The notes beneath the pieces were generated by a model, which was not told where the DNA came from, did no database searches, and saw only the letters and a program-made list of their open reading frames with translations. From Paenibacillus phyllosphaerae (GTDB lineage Bacteria > Bacillota > Bacilli > Paenibacillales > Paenibacillaceae), in assembly GCF_014192105.1 (NCBI RefSeq), contig NZ_JACHXK010000015.1:115801-179800 (forward strand): a stretch of 64,000 nucleotides of DNA, in the 5' to 3' direction. Shown in pieces: positions 54,773 through 61,912 of the stretch. Position 1 is the stretch's first letter, and each line of letters opens with the position of its first letter. The position numbers were made by a program, and so were the translations under genes.

Positions 54773-54919
54773 ATGGCCAACAATCAGGATAACAAACGCA
54801 CGCAAGCCGCAAGCCAAGAGGACGTGAACGCGGCTTCGAATCGCAGAACCGAGCAAAAAGCACCGGAGCAGGAAGGCTACGACAAGAAGCTGGACGGTCC
54901 GAATATCCCTTCTATTTAA
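54773..54919 (+). CDS. Small hydrophilic protein, 48 aa
   Basis: Too short for usual annotation but well supported: TTGGAAGGGGGTG lies about ten bases before the ATG. The product is very hydrophilic (NNQDNKRTQAASQEDV start) and ends KKLDGPNIPSI. A GPN.PS ending is seen in small sporulation-related proteins of Bacillales, and the next gene is DUF3905-like, so a spore role is possible. It is 16 bases upstream of that gene, in an apparent operon. Confidence 0.6.
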   Translation: MANNQDNKRTQAASQEDVNAASNRRTEQKAPEQEGYDKKLDGPNIPSI

Positions 54920-54935
54920 GGACGGTGTTCCGCAA

Positions 54936-55328
54936 ATGGAAGAGAATCGGAAGGATCGGGATCCTCTAATCGGCGGAGACGATCCGGCTCTTGATCCGTT
55001 CGAGATTGAATTCCTGCCCGAATTCCGCAGCGGACGCGGTCCGGAGGCGCCGTTCGTCAATAGCCACGGCGTCGTAATCGGCGATCATGACTATGTCTCC
55101 GCGCAGTCGCCGCTTGAGAATTGGTCGATCGAGACCGACCCTGCCGTGATGGCCGGTGACGAATGGGTGCATCCGTTCAAGGACATCGGCTTTCAGACCG
55201 ATGAGAACCGGGATTATTTTGAACGCGGCATTGCGCCTAAGGGCGGGATCTTCATGCACCCGGACAAGAACACCGGTTACGGAGCCGCCGAGAACGACGA
55301 TCTGCCGCAAGGCGGCAAGAGCGGTTGA
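54936..55328 (+). CDS. DUF3905-like protein
   Basis: 130 aa, acidic and soluble. DPFEIEFLPEF, APFVNSHGVVIGDHDY, SPLENWSIETDPAVMAGDEW and VHPFKDIGFQTDENRDYF match DUF3905 proteins found only in spore-forming Bacillales; the function is unknown. The first gene of the pair encodes a 48-aa protein. A terminator follows at 55347-55380. Confidence 0.78.
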   Translation: MEENRKDRDPLIGGDDPALDPFEIEFLPEFRSGRGPEAPFVNSHGVVIGDHDYVSAQSPLENWSIETDPAVMAGDEWVHPFKDIGFQTDENRDYFERGIAPKGGIFMHPDKNTGYGAAENDDLPQGGKSG

Positions 55329-55346
55329 AGAATAGACGTTATGATC

Positions 55347-55380
55347 AGCAATCGGAGCGCCAAGCGCCGGTTGCTTTTTC
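55347..55380 (+). terminator. Terminator after the DUF3905-like gene
   Basis: AGCAA-t-CGG-a-GCG pairs with CGC-c-GG-TTGCT, followed by T5. Confidence 0.7.
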
Positions 55381-55448
55381 TTTGCTTTCATTTTAGACGG
55401 GCGGTATAATGGGTAATAAATGACTGTCAAATGAAGGAGTGTTCTACT

Positions 55449-55883
55449 ATGTCAATGTCTTTTGAGCGATATATGCTGGATATGGTTCAACCTATGCGCG
55501 ACGACCTGACTCGTCTTGGAATCGAAGAGCTGCGCACGCCGGAGGACGTAGAGGAGAAAGTTCCGTCCGCCAAAGGCACTGCGCTTATCGTCATCAACTC
55601 CGTTTGCGGCTGCGCGGCGGGCCAATGCCGCCCAGGCGTTGCGCAAGCGCTCGAGCACGACATTACGCCTGACCACCTGTACACGGTGTTCGCAGGTCAA
55701 GATAAGGAAGCAACGGCTAAGGCACGCGAATACTTCGCGCCATACCCGCCATCTTCCCCTTCGATCGCACTGATGAAAGACGGCGAACTCGTGCACTTCA
55801 TCGAGCGCCACCAAATCGAGAATCGTTCGGCGGCGGATATCGCAGCAGATCTGACGTCCGCATTCGATCGTTTCTGCCGTTAA
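55449..55883 (+). CDS. Bacilliredoxin (BrxA/BrxB, YphP/YqiW family)
   Basis: 144 aa. The redox motif CGC (Cys53-Gly-Cys55) lies in INSVCGCAAGQCRPG with Cys60, as in BrxA and BrxB. These proteins remove bacillithiol from S-bacillithiolated proteins after oxidative stress. The C-terminal half YPPSSPSIALMKDGELVHFIERHQIENR is highly typical. The start ATG 55449 has AAGGAGT nine bases upstream. Cytoplasmic; nadE follows 13 bases later and may share the transcript. Confidence 0.92.
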   Translation: MSMSFERYMLDMVQPMRDDLTRLGIEELRTPEDVEEKVPSAKGTALIVINSVCGCAAGQCRPGVAQALEHDITPDHLYTVFAGQDKEATAKAREYFAPYPPSSPSIALMKDGELVHFIERHQIENRSAADIAADLTSAFDRFCR

Positions 55884-55896
55884 GAGGTGAATGGTC

Positions 55897-56706
55897 ATGA
55901 GCTTGCAGCAGGAGATTATTGAGCGCCTTGGCGTTCAGCCCGAGATCGACCCCGATACCGAGATCCGCAAACGCGTCGATTTCTTGAAGGACTATGTGCG
56001 CAAATCCGGCACGACCGGCCTCTTGATCGCGATCAGCGGCGGTATTGATTCCGCAGTCGCGACAGGGCTGTGCAAGAAAGCGACCGACGAGCTATCCGAG
56101 GAGACAGGCAAGGAGTATATGACCCTCGGCGTGTTCCAGCCTTATGGCGAGCAGGTGGATATTAGCGACAGCTACGCAGTAGCGGAAGCGTTCAATCTGA
56201 AGCATAAGGTCGAGACGAACATCCAGGAAGCGGTAGATGAGATCGCGCTGGAGGTTGAGCACAGCCTGAAGGCGATCGGCATCTCCCGCCATATCAGCCG
56301 CGGCGGCAAGGGTAACGTGAAGGCGCGCACGCGCATGGTCACGCAATATGCGCTGGCTTTCGAGTTGAATTTGCTTGTCGTCGGTACGGATCATGCATCC
56401 GAAGCAATCACCGGCTTCTATACGAAGTGGGGCGACGGCGCAGTCGACATTACGCCGCTCAGCACGTTGAATAAACGTCAGGTCCGCCAATTGGCGGCAA
56501 GTCTTGGCGTACCGCAAAGCGTGCTCGATAAGGCGCCGACGGCCGGCCTATGGGAAGGCCAGACGGATGAGAGCGAGCTCGGCATTACGTACGACGAGAA
56601 CAGCGCGTATCTCGAAGGCAAGACGGTAAGCGATGCCGCAAGAGAGAAGCTGGAGAAGCAATACAAGAAGACCGCGCATAAGCGCGAACCGATTCCAGGC
56701 ATCTAA
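55897..56706 (+). CDS. nadE: Ammonia-dependent NAD synthetase
   Basis: 269 aa, about the length of B. subtilis NadE. The PP-loop is LLIAISGGIDSAVATGL; GKGNVKARTRMVTQYALA and VVGTDHASEAITGFYTKWGDGAVDITPL are family features. It amidates nicotinic acid adenine dinucleotide to NAD+ with ATP and ammonia. No glutaminase domain is present. AAGAGGTG favours ATG 55897 over 55891. It ends at the terminator 56719-56766. Confidence 0.95.
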   Translation: MSLQQEIIERLGVQPEIDPDTEIRKRVDFLKDYVRKSGTTGLLIAISGGIDSAVATGLCKKATDELSEETGKEYMTLGVFQPYGEQVDISDSYAVAEAFNLKHKVETNIQEAVDEIALEVEHSLKAIGISRHISRGGKGNVKARTRMVTQYALAFELNLLVVGTDHASEAITGFYTKWGDGAVDITPLSTLNKRQVRQLAASLGVPQSVLDKAPTAGLWEGQTDESELGITYDENSAYLEGKTVSDAAREKLEKQYKKTAHKREPIPGI

Positions 56707-56718
56707 TGCCATCCACGA

Positions 56719-56766
56719 ATAGGGAAATAGCAGCCGCTAGGAGGCCGTTATTTCCCTATCTGTTTT
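56719..56766 (+). terminator. Terminator after nadE
   Basis: ATAGGGAAATA (56719-56729) pairs perfectly with TATTTCCCTAT (56749-56759), then CTGTTTT. Confidence 0.8.
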
Positions 56767-56792
56767 ATATGAAGCGCTAAGGAGCCATGCTT

Positions 56793-57182
56793 GTGATTGT
56801 TGGCATTGGGCACGACATGACAAATTTAGAGCGGATCAAAGCGATAGCCGAAGGGGAGGCTGGCGAACGGTTTCTCCGGCGTATCCTGACGTCTGCCGAG
56901 CAAGAACGAGCAGCCGGCTTAGGCGGCGTGCGCAGGCTCGAATATATCGCAGGGCGCTTCGCGGCGAAGGAAGCGGTCGCCAAGGCGCTCGGCTGCGGCA
57001 TCGGCGGCTCGCTGTCGTTCCAGGACATTGAGATCGGACGCGATGACAACGGCAAGCCGTGCGCTACGCTGGCTGCGGGCGCATGGAACAAACTCGGCCA
57101 TGACCAAGGCAGCACCAAGATTCACGTGACGATCACGCATGAAAGGCCGTTTGCTTCGGCTTTCGTTATTGTGGAGAACTGA
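56793..57182 (+). CDS. acpS: Holo-[acyl-carrier-protein] synthase
   Basis: About 129 aa. Start motif IVGIGHDMTNLERI with the metal-binding Asp, then FLRRILTSAEQERA and GRFAAKEAVAKALGCGIG with the Glu/Lys pair of AcpS. It transfers the 4'-phosphopantetheine group from CoA to acyl carrier protein, needing Mg2+. AAGGAG at 56779-56784 is only two bases from ATG 56787 but eight from GTG 56793, so the GTG is chosen. Followed at once by the hairpin repeats. Confidence 0.92.
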   Translation: MIVGIGHDMTNLERIKAIAEGEAGERFLRRILTSAEQERAAGLGGVRRLEYIAGRFAAKEAVAKALGCGIGGSLSFQDIEIGRDDNGKPCATLAAGAWNKLGHDQGSTKIHVTITHERPFASAFVIVEN

Positions 57183-57185
57183 ACT

Positions 57186-57350
57186 GATTGGTTTGAAGTG
57201 ACAATGGGCACTTCAGCATTCAGTTAAAGGCAATGATTGGTTTGAAGTGACGAGGACACTTCAGCATTCAGTCAGCAATGATTGGTTTTCACATCCCATC
57301 GGATGTGAAGCATTCATTGGAGCAATGATTGGTTTGCGCGTCCGATATGC
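57186..57350 (+). repeat. Four tandem hairpin repeats
   Basis: Units at 57186-57221, 57235-57269, 57280-57315 and 57327-57350, spaced 49, 45 and 47 bases. Each starts GATTGGTTT. The stems are GAAGTG/CACTTC in units 1 and 2, TTCACATCC/GGATGTGAA in unit 3 and a GCGC-rich stem in unit 4. The first three end AGCATTC. Units 2-4 are preceded by CAAT. The cluster begins four bases after the acpS stop. Confidence 0.8.
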
Positions 57351-57468
57351 GCGACATGCCCCCCTCCTCATGTCATTCCCAAATATAAATATTTGGTTGA
57401 ATGTGTCACCAAAAGACCATAATGGGAATAAACCATTATGTACTCGAATGTGGAAGGGGATAGGGCAA

Positions 57469-57705
57469 ATGCCTAATGTTACGGTATTGAATGAAACGCG
57501 CGCGAAGTGGACCTTCATCAGCGGCCAAGAGGTTGCTTACGATGGGGTGTACACGAATGTCTGGGGTGGCCGGCTGCCGCTCGTGCGGGGCGATCGCTTC
57601 CCGATGCATCCGGAGATGGGCGCGTGTAGGTGGACGTATTCGGGGCCGCTCGGCGAACGGTTAGAAGAACTGTCGGGCAGCGTAAAGCGTCGTGATTCCT
57701 ATTGA
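57469..57705 (+). CDS. YjzC-like small protein
   Basis: 78 aa from ATG 57469, eight bases after GGAAGGGGA. FISGQEVAYDGVYTNVWGGRLPLVRGDRFPMHPEMGACRW resembles the YjzC family (GQ-x-G-Y ... L-GDRFP ... W). A longer reading frame upstream crosses the hairpin repeats and is unlikely to be translated. Upstream CATAATGG-N7-CCATTATG can form a hairpin. Function unknown; related proteins are sporulation-associated (family knowledge, weakly applied). Confidence 0.6.
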   Translation: MPNVTVLNETRAKWTFISGQEVAYDGVYTNVWGGRLPLVRGDRFPMHPEMGACRWTYSGPLGERLEELSGSVKRRDSY

Positions 57706-57722
57706 AGCGATAACTGAATAAA

Positions 57723-57798
57723 GAGGACCCGTAAAGCCTAGCTCGTGATCATTCCTTCGTCAGGAAGGTGAGCGTTAAGGCGTTGTGGGTCCTTTTTT
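57723..57798. terminator. Long multi-tier terminator
   Basis: AGGACCC (57723-57729) with GGGTCCT (57786-57792) enclose CCT/AGG, CTC/GAG and TTCCT-TCGTC-AGGAA stems, then T7. It is 75 bases long, unusually large, and touches the stop of the convergent cytochrome gene. Confidence 0.75.
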
Positions 57799-58154
57799 TA
57801 TTTTTGCTCGGCGAGCCAACTGGCCAACTGGCCGATTTCGTCTTCGGTCAGCCGTTCGCTGAATGCAGGCATAGCGCCGCCACCGGCCTCAATCTGGTGC
57901 TTGATCTCTTCTTCGGTCAGCCGGCTGCCGACCTGGGTTAAATTCGTCGTCTCGCCCATCTTGCCCTGCAGTTCAGTACCGTGGCAGGAGACGCAATTCG
58001 CTCTATAGATCGTCAGCGTGTCGCTAGGTCCGGTGAGCGGTTCAGGTTCAGCTGCTTTGCCGCAGGCGGAGAGCAAGAGCAAGCCCGCCAAGGAGGCGGC
58101 GACGAGACCGCCTTTTATACGGAAGACGCGTGGCGTGTGAATGGATATGCGCAT
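57798..58154 (-). CDS. Membrane-anchored cytochrome c (CccB/c-551 type lipoprotein)
   Basis: 118 aa. An N-terminal hydrophobic segment ends in LSAC (Cys31), a lipobox; then a Pro/Glu linker and a small c-type domain with heme motif CVSCHG and axial Met in GGAMPAFSERLT. It carries electrons at the outer membrane face toward cytochrome oxidases. Related Bacillus proteins are cytochrome c-551. It converges with the YjzC-like gene and shares the terminator. Confidence 0.88.
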   Translation of the reverse strand: MRISIHTPRVFRIKGGLVAASLAGLLLLSACGKAAEPEPLTGPSDTLTIYRANCVSCHGTELQGKMGETTNLTQVGSRLTEEEIKHQIEAGGGAMPAFSERLTEDEIGQLASWLAEQK

Positions 58155-58344
58155 GATTAGATAATCGTCCCTTCAATTGTGAAACATTCATGTCCTCCAA
58201 GGAATGGAGCTGCCATGCCAATTAGTGTCATGTCATTTTGAACCGTTACCGATTATAATAGAATGTGGTGTTGCTGGACTCTAGTAAAGCATCGAATTGA
58301 TTGTAGCCTACATCGATTATTGCATAGATAGATTGGGAGCTGAA

Positions 58345-59199
58345 ATGAATCCAACATACAAGACCATCTTACAAAATAACTTCCATCGCTTTCAAGCCGA
58401 TATCTCCATGGCAACGATCTCGGAATGGGAGCAGGGTTTCGTCCGCGAAGATTTGCCGGTCTATTACCGGTTCTGGTATATTCGCAGCGGCTTAGGCTGG
58501 CTCGATCTGGATGGACGCTGCTATAGCCTTGAGCCGGGGCGCTTGTATCTGTTGCCGGCCGGGATGATTCAGCGGTTCGGGAATCATCAAGCCGAACCTG
58601 TCGAGATATTCTGGTGTAATTTCCGCCCTGCGTCTGGGACGGTGCCGTTCGAGGAATTCCCGCTGTCCGTTGTTCCGCTGCGTTCGGATGACATGGAGCA
58701 GTCGTTCATTCGGCTTGTCCAGACGTTTAACTCGGAGGCGTTCACAAGGGAATTGCGCGTGAGAGCCGCTTTCCTGGATATCGTGGCGGCGTATCTAGAT
58801 CTGTGCGCGTTCTGCGATTCGGATGAGGATAACGATTTGACCGGCAAGCTGGAACCCGTGTTCGACTATATTGAGAACCATTTGGCGGAGAACATCGTAG
58901 TCGATGATCTGGCAAGACTGGCCTATTTGCATCCGAATTATTTTATCGGTTATTTCAAAACGATGACCGGCTGCTCGCCGATCCAATACGTCAACAATCG
59001 GCGTCTGGAGGCGGCGCGCCGAATGCTGCAGGAGACCGATATTCGCGTCACCGAGATTGCCGCGTCGGTCGGCATGCAGAACCATTATTTGTCCCGCCTC
59101 TTCCGTCAATATTACGGCGTGACGCCAAGCCGTTACCGGCAGATTTATCAGACGGACGTAATCAGCCGCGTTAACGACAGGGAAGGGAGTGAGGTGTAA
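58345..59199 (+). CDS. AraC family transcriptional regulator
   Basis: 284 aa from ATG 58345, six bases after GGGAG; the TTG at 58297 is not preferred. N-terminal cupin-like sensor (GLGWLDLDGRCYSLEPGRLYLLPAG ... WCNF) and C-terminal double helix-turn-helix (LARLAYLHPNYFIGYFKTMTG ... VGMQNHYLSRLFRQYYGVTPSRY). Its stop is two bases from mutY, so the genes are co-transcribed. Probable sugar-responsive activator; its target operon is not obvious here. Confidence 0.86.
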   Translation: MNPTYKTILQNNFHRFQADISMATISEWEQGFVREDLPVYYRFWYIRSGLGWLDLDGRCYSLEPGRLYLLPAGMIQRFGNHQAEPVEIFWCNFRPASGTVPFEEFPLSVVPLRSDDMEQSFIRLVQTFNSEAFTRELRVRAAFLDIVAAYLDLCAFCDSDEDNDLTGKLEPVFDYIENHLAENIVVDDLARLAYLHPNYFIGYFKTMTGCSPIQYVNNRRLEAARRMLQETDIRVTEIAASVGMQNHYLSRLFRQYYGVTPSRYRQIYQTDVISRVNDREGSEV

Positions 59200-59201
59200 C
59201 C

Positions 59202-60551
59202 ATGACAGAAGCAGCACAATATTTTAGCCGGGAACTGCTCGCTTGGTACCGCGCCAATAAGCGGGATCTGCCGTGGCGGATGAACCGCGATCCATATCGG
59301 ATCTGGGTGTCGGAGGTCATGCTGCAGCAGACGCGCGTCGATACCGTTATTCCGTACTACAACCGGTTTATGGACAAGTTCCCGACCGCAGCAGCGCTTG
59401 CGGCTGCACCGGAAGAAGAAGTGCTCAAGTGCTGGGAGGGGCTTGGCTACTATTCGCGCGCGCGGAATTTGCAGGCAGGCGCGCAAGAGGTCGCCGAGCG
59501 GCATGGCGGCGTCGTGCCGGATAACAAGGAACTGGTATCCGCGCTGCGCGGTGTCGGCCCCTATACGACCGGAGCCATTATGAGCATCGCCTTCAATCGC
59601 CCGGAGCCTGCGGTAGACGGCAATGTGATGCGGGTGCTCTCCAGATATTTTTGCCTGGAAGAGGATATCGCGAAGCCGGCTACGAGAGTCGGGATCGAGA
59701 AACTTGCGGCCTCGCTCATTCCTGACGGCGCAGCGGGCGATTTCAACCAAGGCCTCATGGAGCTGGGAGCGCTCGTCTGTACGCCGAAGTCGCCGGGCTG
59801 CCTCACCTGCCCGGTCATGGCGCATTGCGAAGGAAGGGCTGCCGGCAAGGAGCATGTGCTGCCGATTAAGACGAAAGCGAAACCGCCGCGTCCAGAGAGA
59901 AGGTTGGCAGCGCTCGTGATCGGTACGGGCGCGCATGAGGGCAAGATACTTGTCCGCCAACGCCCGGATACGGGATTGCTGGCTCGAATGTGGGAGCTGC
60001 CGCATGTACTGGATCCGCAGCAGAGCGACACGGTCAAGAAGAAGGGGCGCGGCGCGAAGGCCAAAGCGGCGGAACAGGCGGAGCTGATGGCCGAGTCTGC
60101 CGGCTCAGTGGCAGCCGCATTGCCGCCAGCTGCGGTGCGCGAAATGCAAATGGACGCGCTGTGTCGCACATTGGCCGCGGAAGAGAAACTGCTCGTCAGG
60201 CCGACCGGTTGGTGGGGCGAGGCGGAGCATGTATTCAGCCATATCGTGTGGGACGTGCAGGTCTATCGAGCGGATTACGGGTTCGTGCTGGATGAAGAAA
60301 CGGACGAGTTTGCATATGCAGGCGTCGGGGTTGGACGAGGCGCAAGCCAAGCTGCGGCCGAAACGGCGGCAGCGTATGAGCCAAATGGTGCGGATCGTGA
60401 GGCAGCAGGACTGTTCGGCGATGCTGCGGTTTCGGGGGATCATGCTGCAGAAGCTCTACCTTCTAACTACCGTTGGATTGGACCGGAGGATATGCGGGAG
60501 TTGGCGTTCCCGAATGTGTTCCTCAGACTCCTAAGAGAATATTGGATTTAG
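59202..60551 (+). CDS. mutY: A/G-specific adenine glycosylase
   Basis: 449 aa, longer than the usual 350-390. Catalytic Glu38 (SEVMLQQT), HhH motif LRGVGPYTTGAI with Asp139 (AVDGNV), and the [4Fe-4S] cysteines Cys193, Cys200, Cys203 and Cys209 (C-X6-C-X2-C-X5-C). The C-terminal NUDT-like domain recognises 8-oxoG. It removes adenine opposite 8-oxoguanine. The extra length is two low-complexity inserts, one rich in Lys/Ala/Glu near residues 275-310 and one Ala/Glu-rich near 375-420. Confidence 0.94.
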   Translation: MTEAAQYFSRELLAWYRANKRDLPWRMNRDPYRIWVSEVMLQQTRVDTVIPYYNRFMDKFPTAAALAAAPEEEVLKCWEGLGYYSRARNLQAGAQEVAERHGGVVPDNKELVSALRGVGPYTTGAIMSIAFNRPEPAVDGNVMRVLSRYFCLEEDIAKPATRVGIEKLAASLIPDGAAGDFNQGLMELGALVCTPKSPGCLTCPVMAHCEGRAAGKEHVLPIKTKAKPPRPERRLAALVIGTGAHEGKILVRQRPDTGLLARMWELPHVLDPQQSDTVKKKGRGAKAKAAEQAELMAESAGSVAAALPPAAVREMQMDALCRTLAAEEKLLVRPTGWWGEAEHVFSHIVWDVQVYRADYGFVLDEETDEFAYAGVGVGRGASQAAAETAAAYEPNGADREAAGLFGDAAVSGDHAAEALPSNYRWIGPEDMRELAFPNVFLRLLREYWI

Positions 60552-60659
60552 GCCGCACGGCATTCGTGTATGCTCACATTAACATTGCCCTGCCGCAGCG
60601 TCCGCAGGTACAATAGCCAGTAGCGGTAACAATAGACAAGCTACTGGAGGCGTTCCTGG

Positions 60660-61301
60660 ATGAGTGAGATGCTGGATAAGCTGCAGGCGGCGAGGATCGT
60701 GGCGATCTTCCGCGCGATCGAGGATCAATACGCCGACCAAGCGGCACAGGCGCTGCTGGACGGCGGCATTACGATGATGGAGATTACGATGAACACCGAC
60801 GGTGCGACGCGCATGATCAGCCGTTGGCGCGAGAAGTTCGGCCATGCGGCTGGAATCGGAGCGGGAACCGTGCTTGACCTGGACATGGCGAAGGAAGCGA
60901 TCGCGGCAGGCGCGCAATATCTGATCTCGCCGAATCTCGACGAGTCCGTCGTTGTCTACGGCAACGAGCATGGCGTGCCGGTATGGCCGGGCTGTATGAC
61001 GCCGACCGAGATCGTGCGCGCTTGGAAAGCGGGCGCCGAAGCGGTGAAGGTGTTCCCGATGGCGTCGCTCGGCGTCAAATATCTCGCGGAGATTCGGGCG
61101 CCGCTCGACAAGATCCCAATGCTCGCCACCGGCGGCGTCGATCTGGACAACATCGCCGATTACTTCAAAGCGGGTGCTTGCGGTGTAGGCATGGGCAGCA
61201 AGCTGGTCAACTTGGACTGGGTGCGCAGCGGCAGACTCGATCTGCTGACGGAGCGGGCCCGCCAATTCGCGGACGCAGCCGCAGCAGCGGGGGCACGATA
61301 A
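60660..61301 (+). CDS. eda: KDPG/KHG aldolase
   Basis: 213 aa. Class I aldolase of the Eda family: Glu41 in MEITMNT, GAGTVL, LISPNLDE, WPGCMTPTEI and Schiff-base Lys130 in AVKVFPMASLG. It cleaves 2-keto-3-deoxy-6-phosphogluconate to pyruvate and glyceraldehyde 3-phosphate, or 4-hydroxy-2-oxoglutarate to pyruvate and glyoxylate. CTGGAGGCG lies upstream of the ATG. No KDG kinase gene is next to it; it is closed by its own terminator. Confidence 0.9.
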   Translation: MSEMLDKLQAARIVAIFRAIEDQYADQAAQALLDGGITMMEITMNTDGATRMISRWREKFGHAAGIGAGTVLDLDMAKEAIAAGAQYLISPNLDESVVVYGNEHGVPVWPGCMTPTEIVRAWKAGAEAVKVFPMASLGVKYLAEIRAPLDKIPMLATGGVDLDNIADYFKAGACGVGMGSKLVNLDWVRSGRLDLLTERARQFADAAAAAGAR

Positions 61302-61312
61302 GGTTTGTAAGA

Positions 61313-61340
61313 AAAGCGCAGCCTCGGCTGCGCTTTTTCA
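61313..61340 (+). terminator. Terminator after eda
   Basis: AAAAGCGCAGCC pairs with GGCTGCGCTTTT across a two-base loop, then T. Confidence 0.9.
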
Positions 61341-61530
61341 TTTTTCTCATAATTCCTTACAAAAAAAGAGGGCCTACGGTCAAATCCCGTAGGCTGCAAG
61401 AGAGAATATATAATAAAGGGGGGTCATGAGTACATTATATAGGCTTTAGATGAAAGGAATATGAAGGGAATATTACAGTTTCATTACAAATTTGATGGTG
61501 GGTGAAATGTACACACCAACTGGGGAGAGA

Positions 61531-61676
61531 AAATAAAGTTGTTTAACTCGAAATAAAGTTGTTTAACGGAAAATAAAGTTGTTTAATCTGGATGGGTAAT
61601 TTGGGACCAAGAAGAAAATAAAGTTGTTTAATCAGTTGTGTTAAAATGAAGGCCAAAAGAAAATATAGTTGTTTAA
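61531..61676. repeat. Iteron-like array of five 16-bp repeats
   Basis: AAATAAAGTTGTTTAA at 61531-61546, 61551-61566, 61571-61586 and 61616-61631, and AAATATAGTTGTTTAA at 61661-61676. All are in one orientation. Starts are spaced 20, 20, 45 and 45 bases. The AT-rich 61341-61912 stretch, between eda and the IS110 gene, has no credible gene. Confidence 0.9.
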
Positions 61677-61738
61677 TGTTACGGTTTCTAAGGTTTCAGA
61701 CGACAGTAACGGCGATCTAAAATTCCAATAATCCAAGT

Positions 61739-61762
61739 AACTCCTGAGAATTTTCAGGAGTT
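61739..61762 (+). terminator. Hairpin terminator in the IS-flanking region
   Basis: AACTCCTGA (61739-61747) pairs perfectly with TCAGGAGTT (61754-61762), then CTTT. It probably belongs to a lost or unseen gene, since no reading frame ends before it. Confidence 0.5.
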
Positions 61763-61912
61763 CTTTGGCATGACCAGAAGACAACCCATTAAGCTCCCAT
61801 GAAAATTAAATCTTGGTTGCTGTAAAATGACAATAGAAAAGAAGACCGCTGTTTTTATCTTTTTTAAGTGGGGCAGCGCTCGAATATAGAGATATAGATT
61901 AACTTTGAGAGA

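Noticed and set aside
57247..57468. N-terminal extension of the YjzC-like protein
   Set aside because: It crosses three hairpin repeats and has no ribosome binding site; the ATG at 57469 has one.
57723..57798. T-box or riboswitch leader
   Set aside because: The structure ends in a terminator after a stop codon and no downstream same-strand gene follows, so it is a 3' terminator.
61531..61676. CRISPR array
   Set aside because: Repeats are only 16 bp and gaps are 4 or 29 bases; there are no cas genes, and spacing is not uniform.
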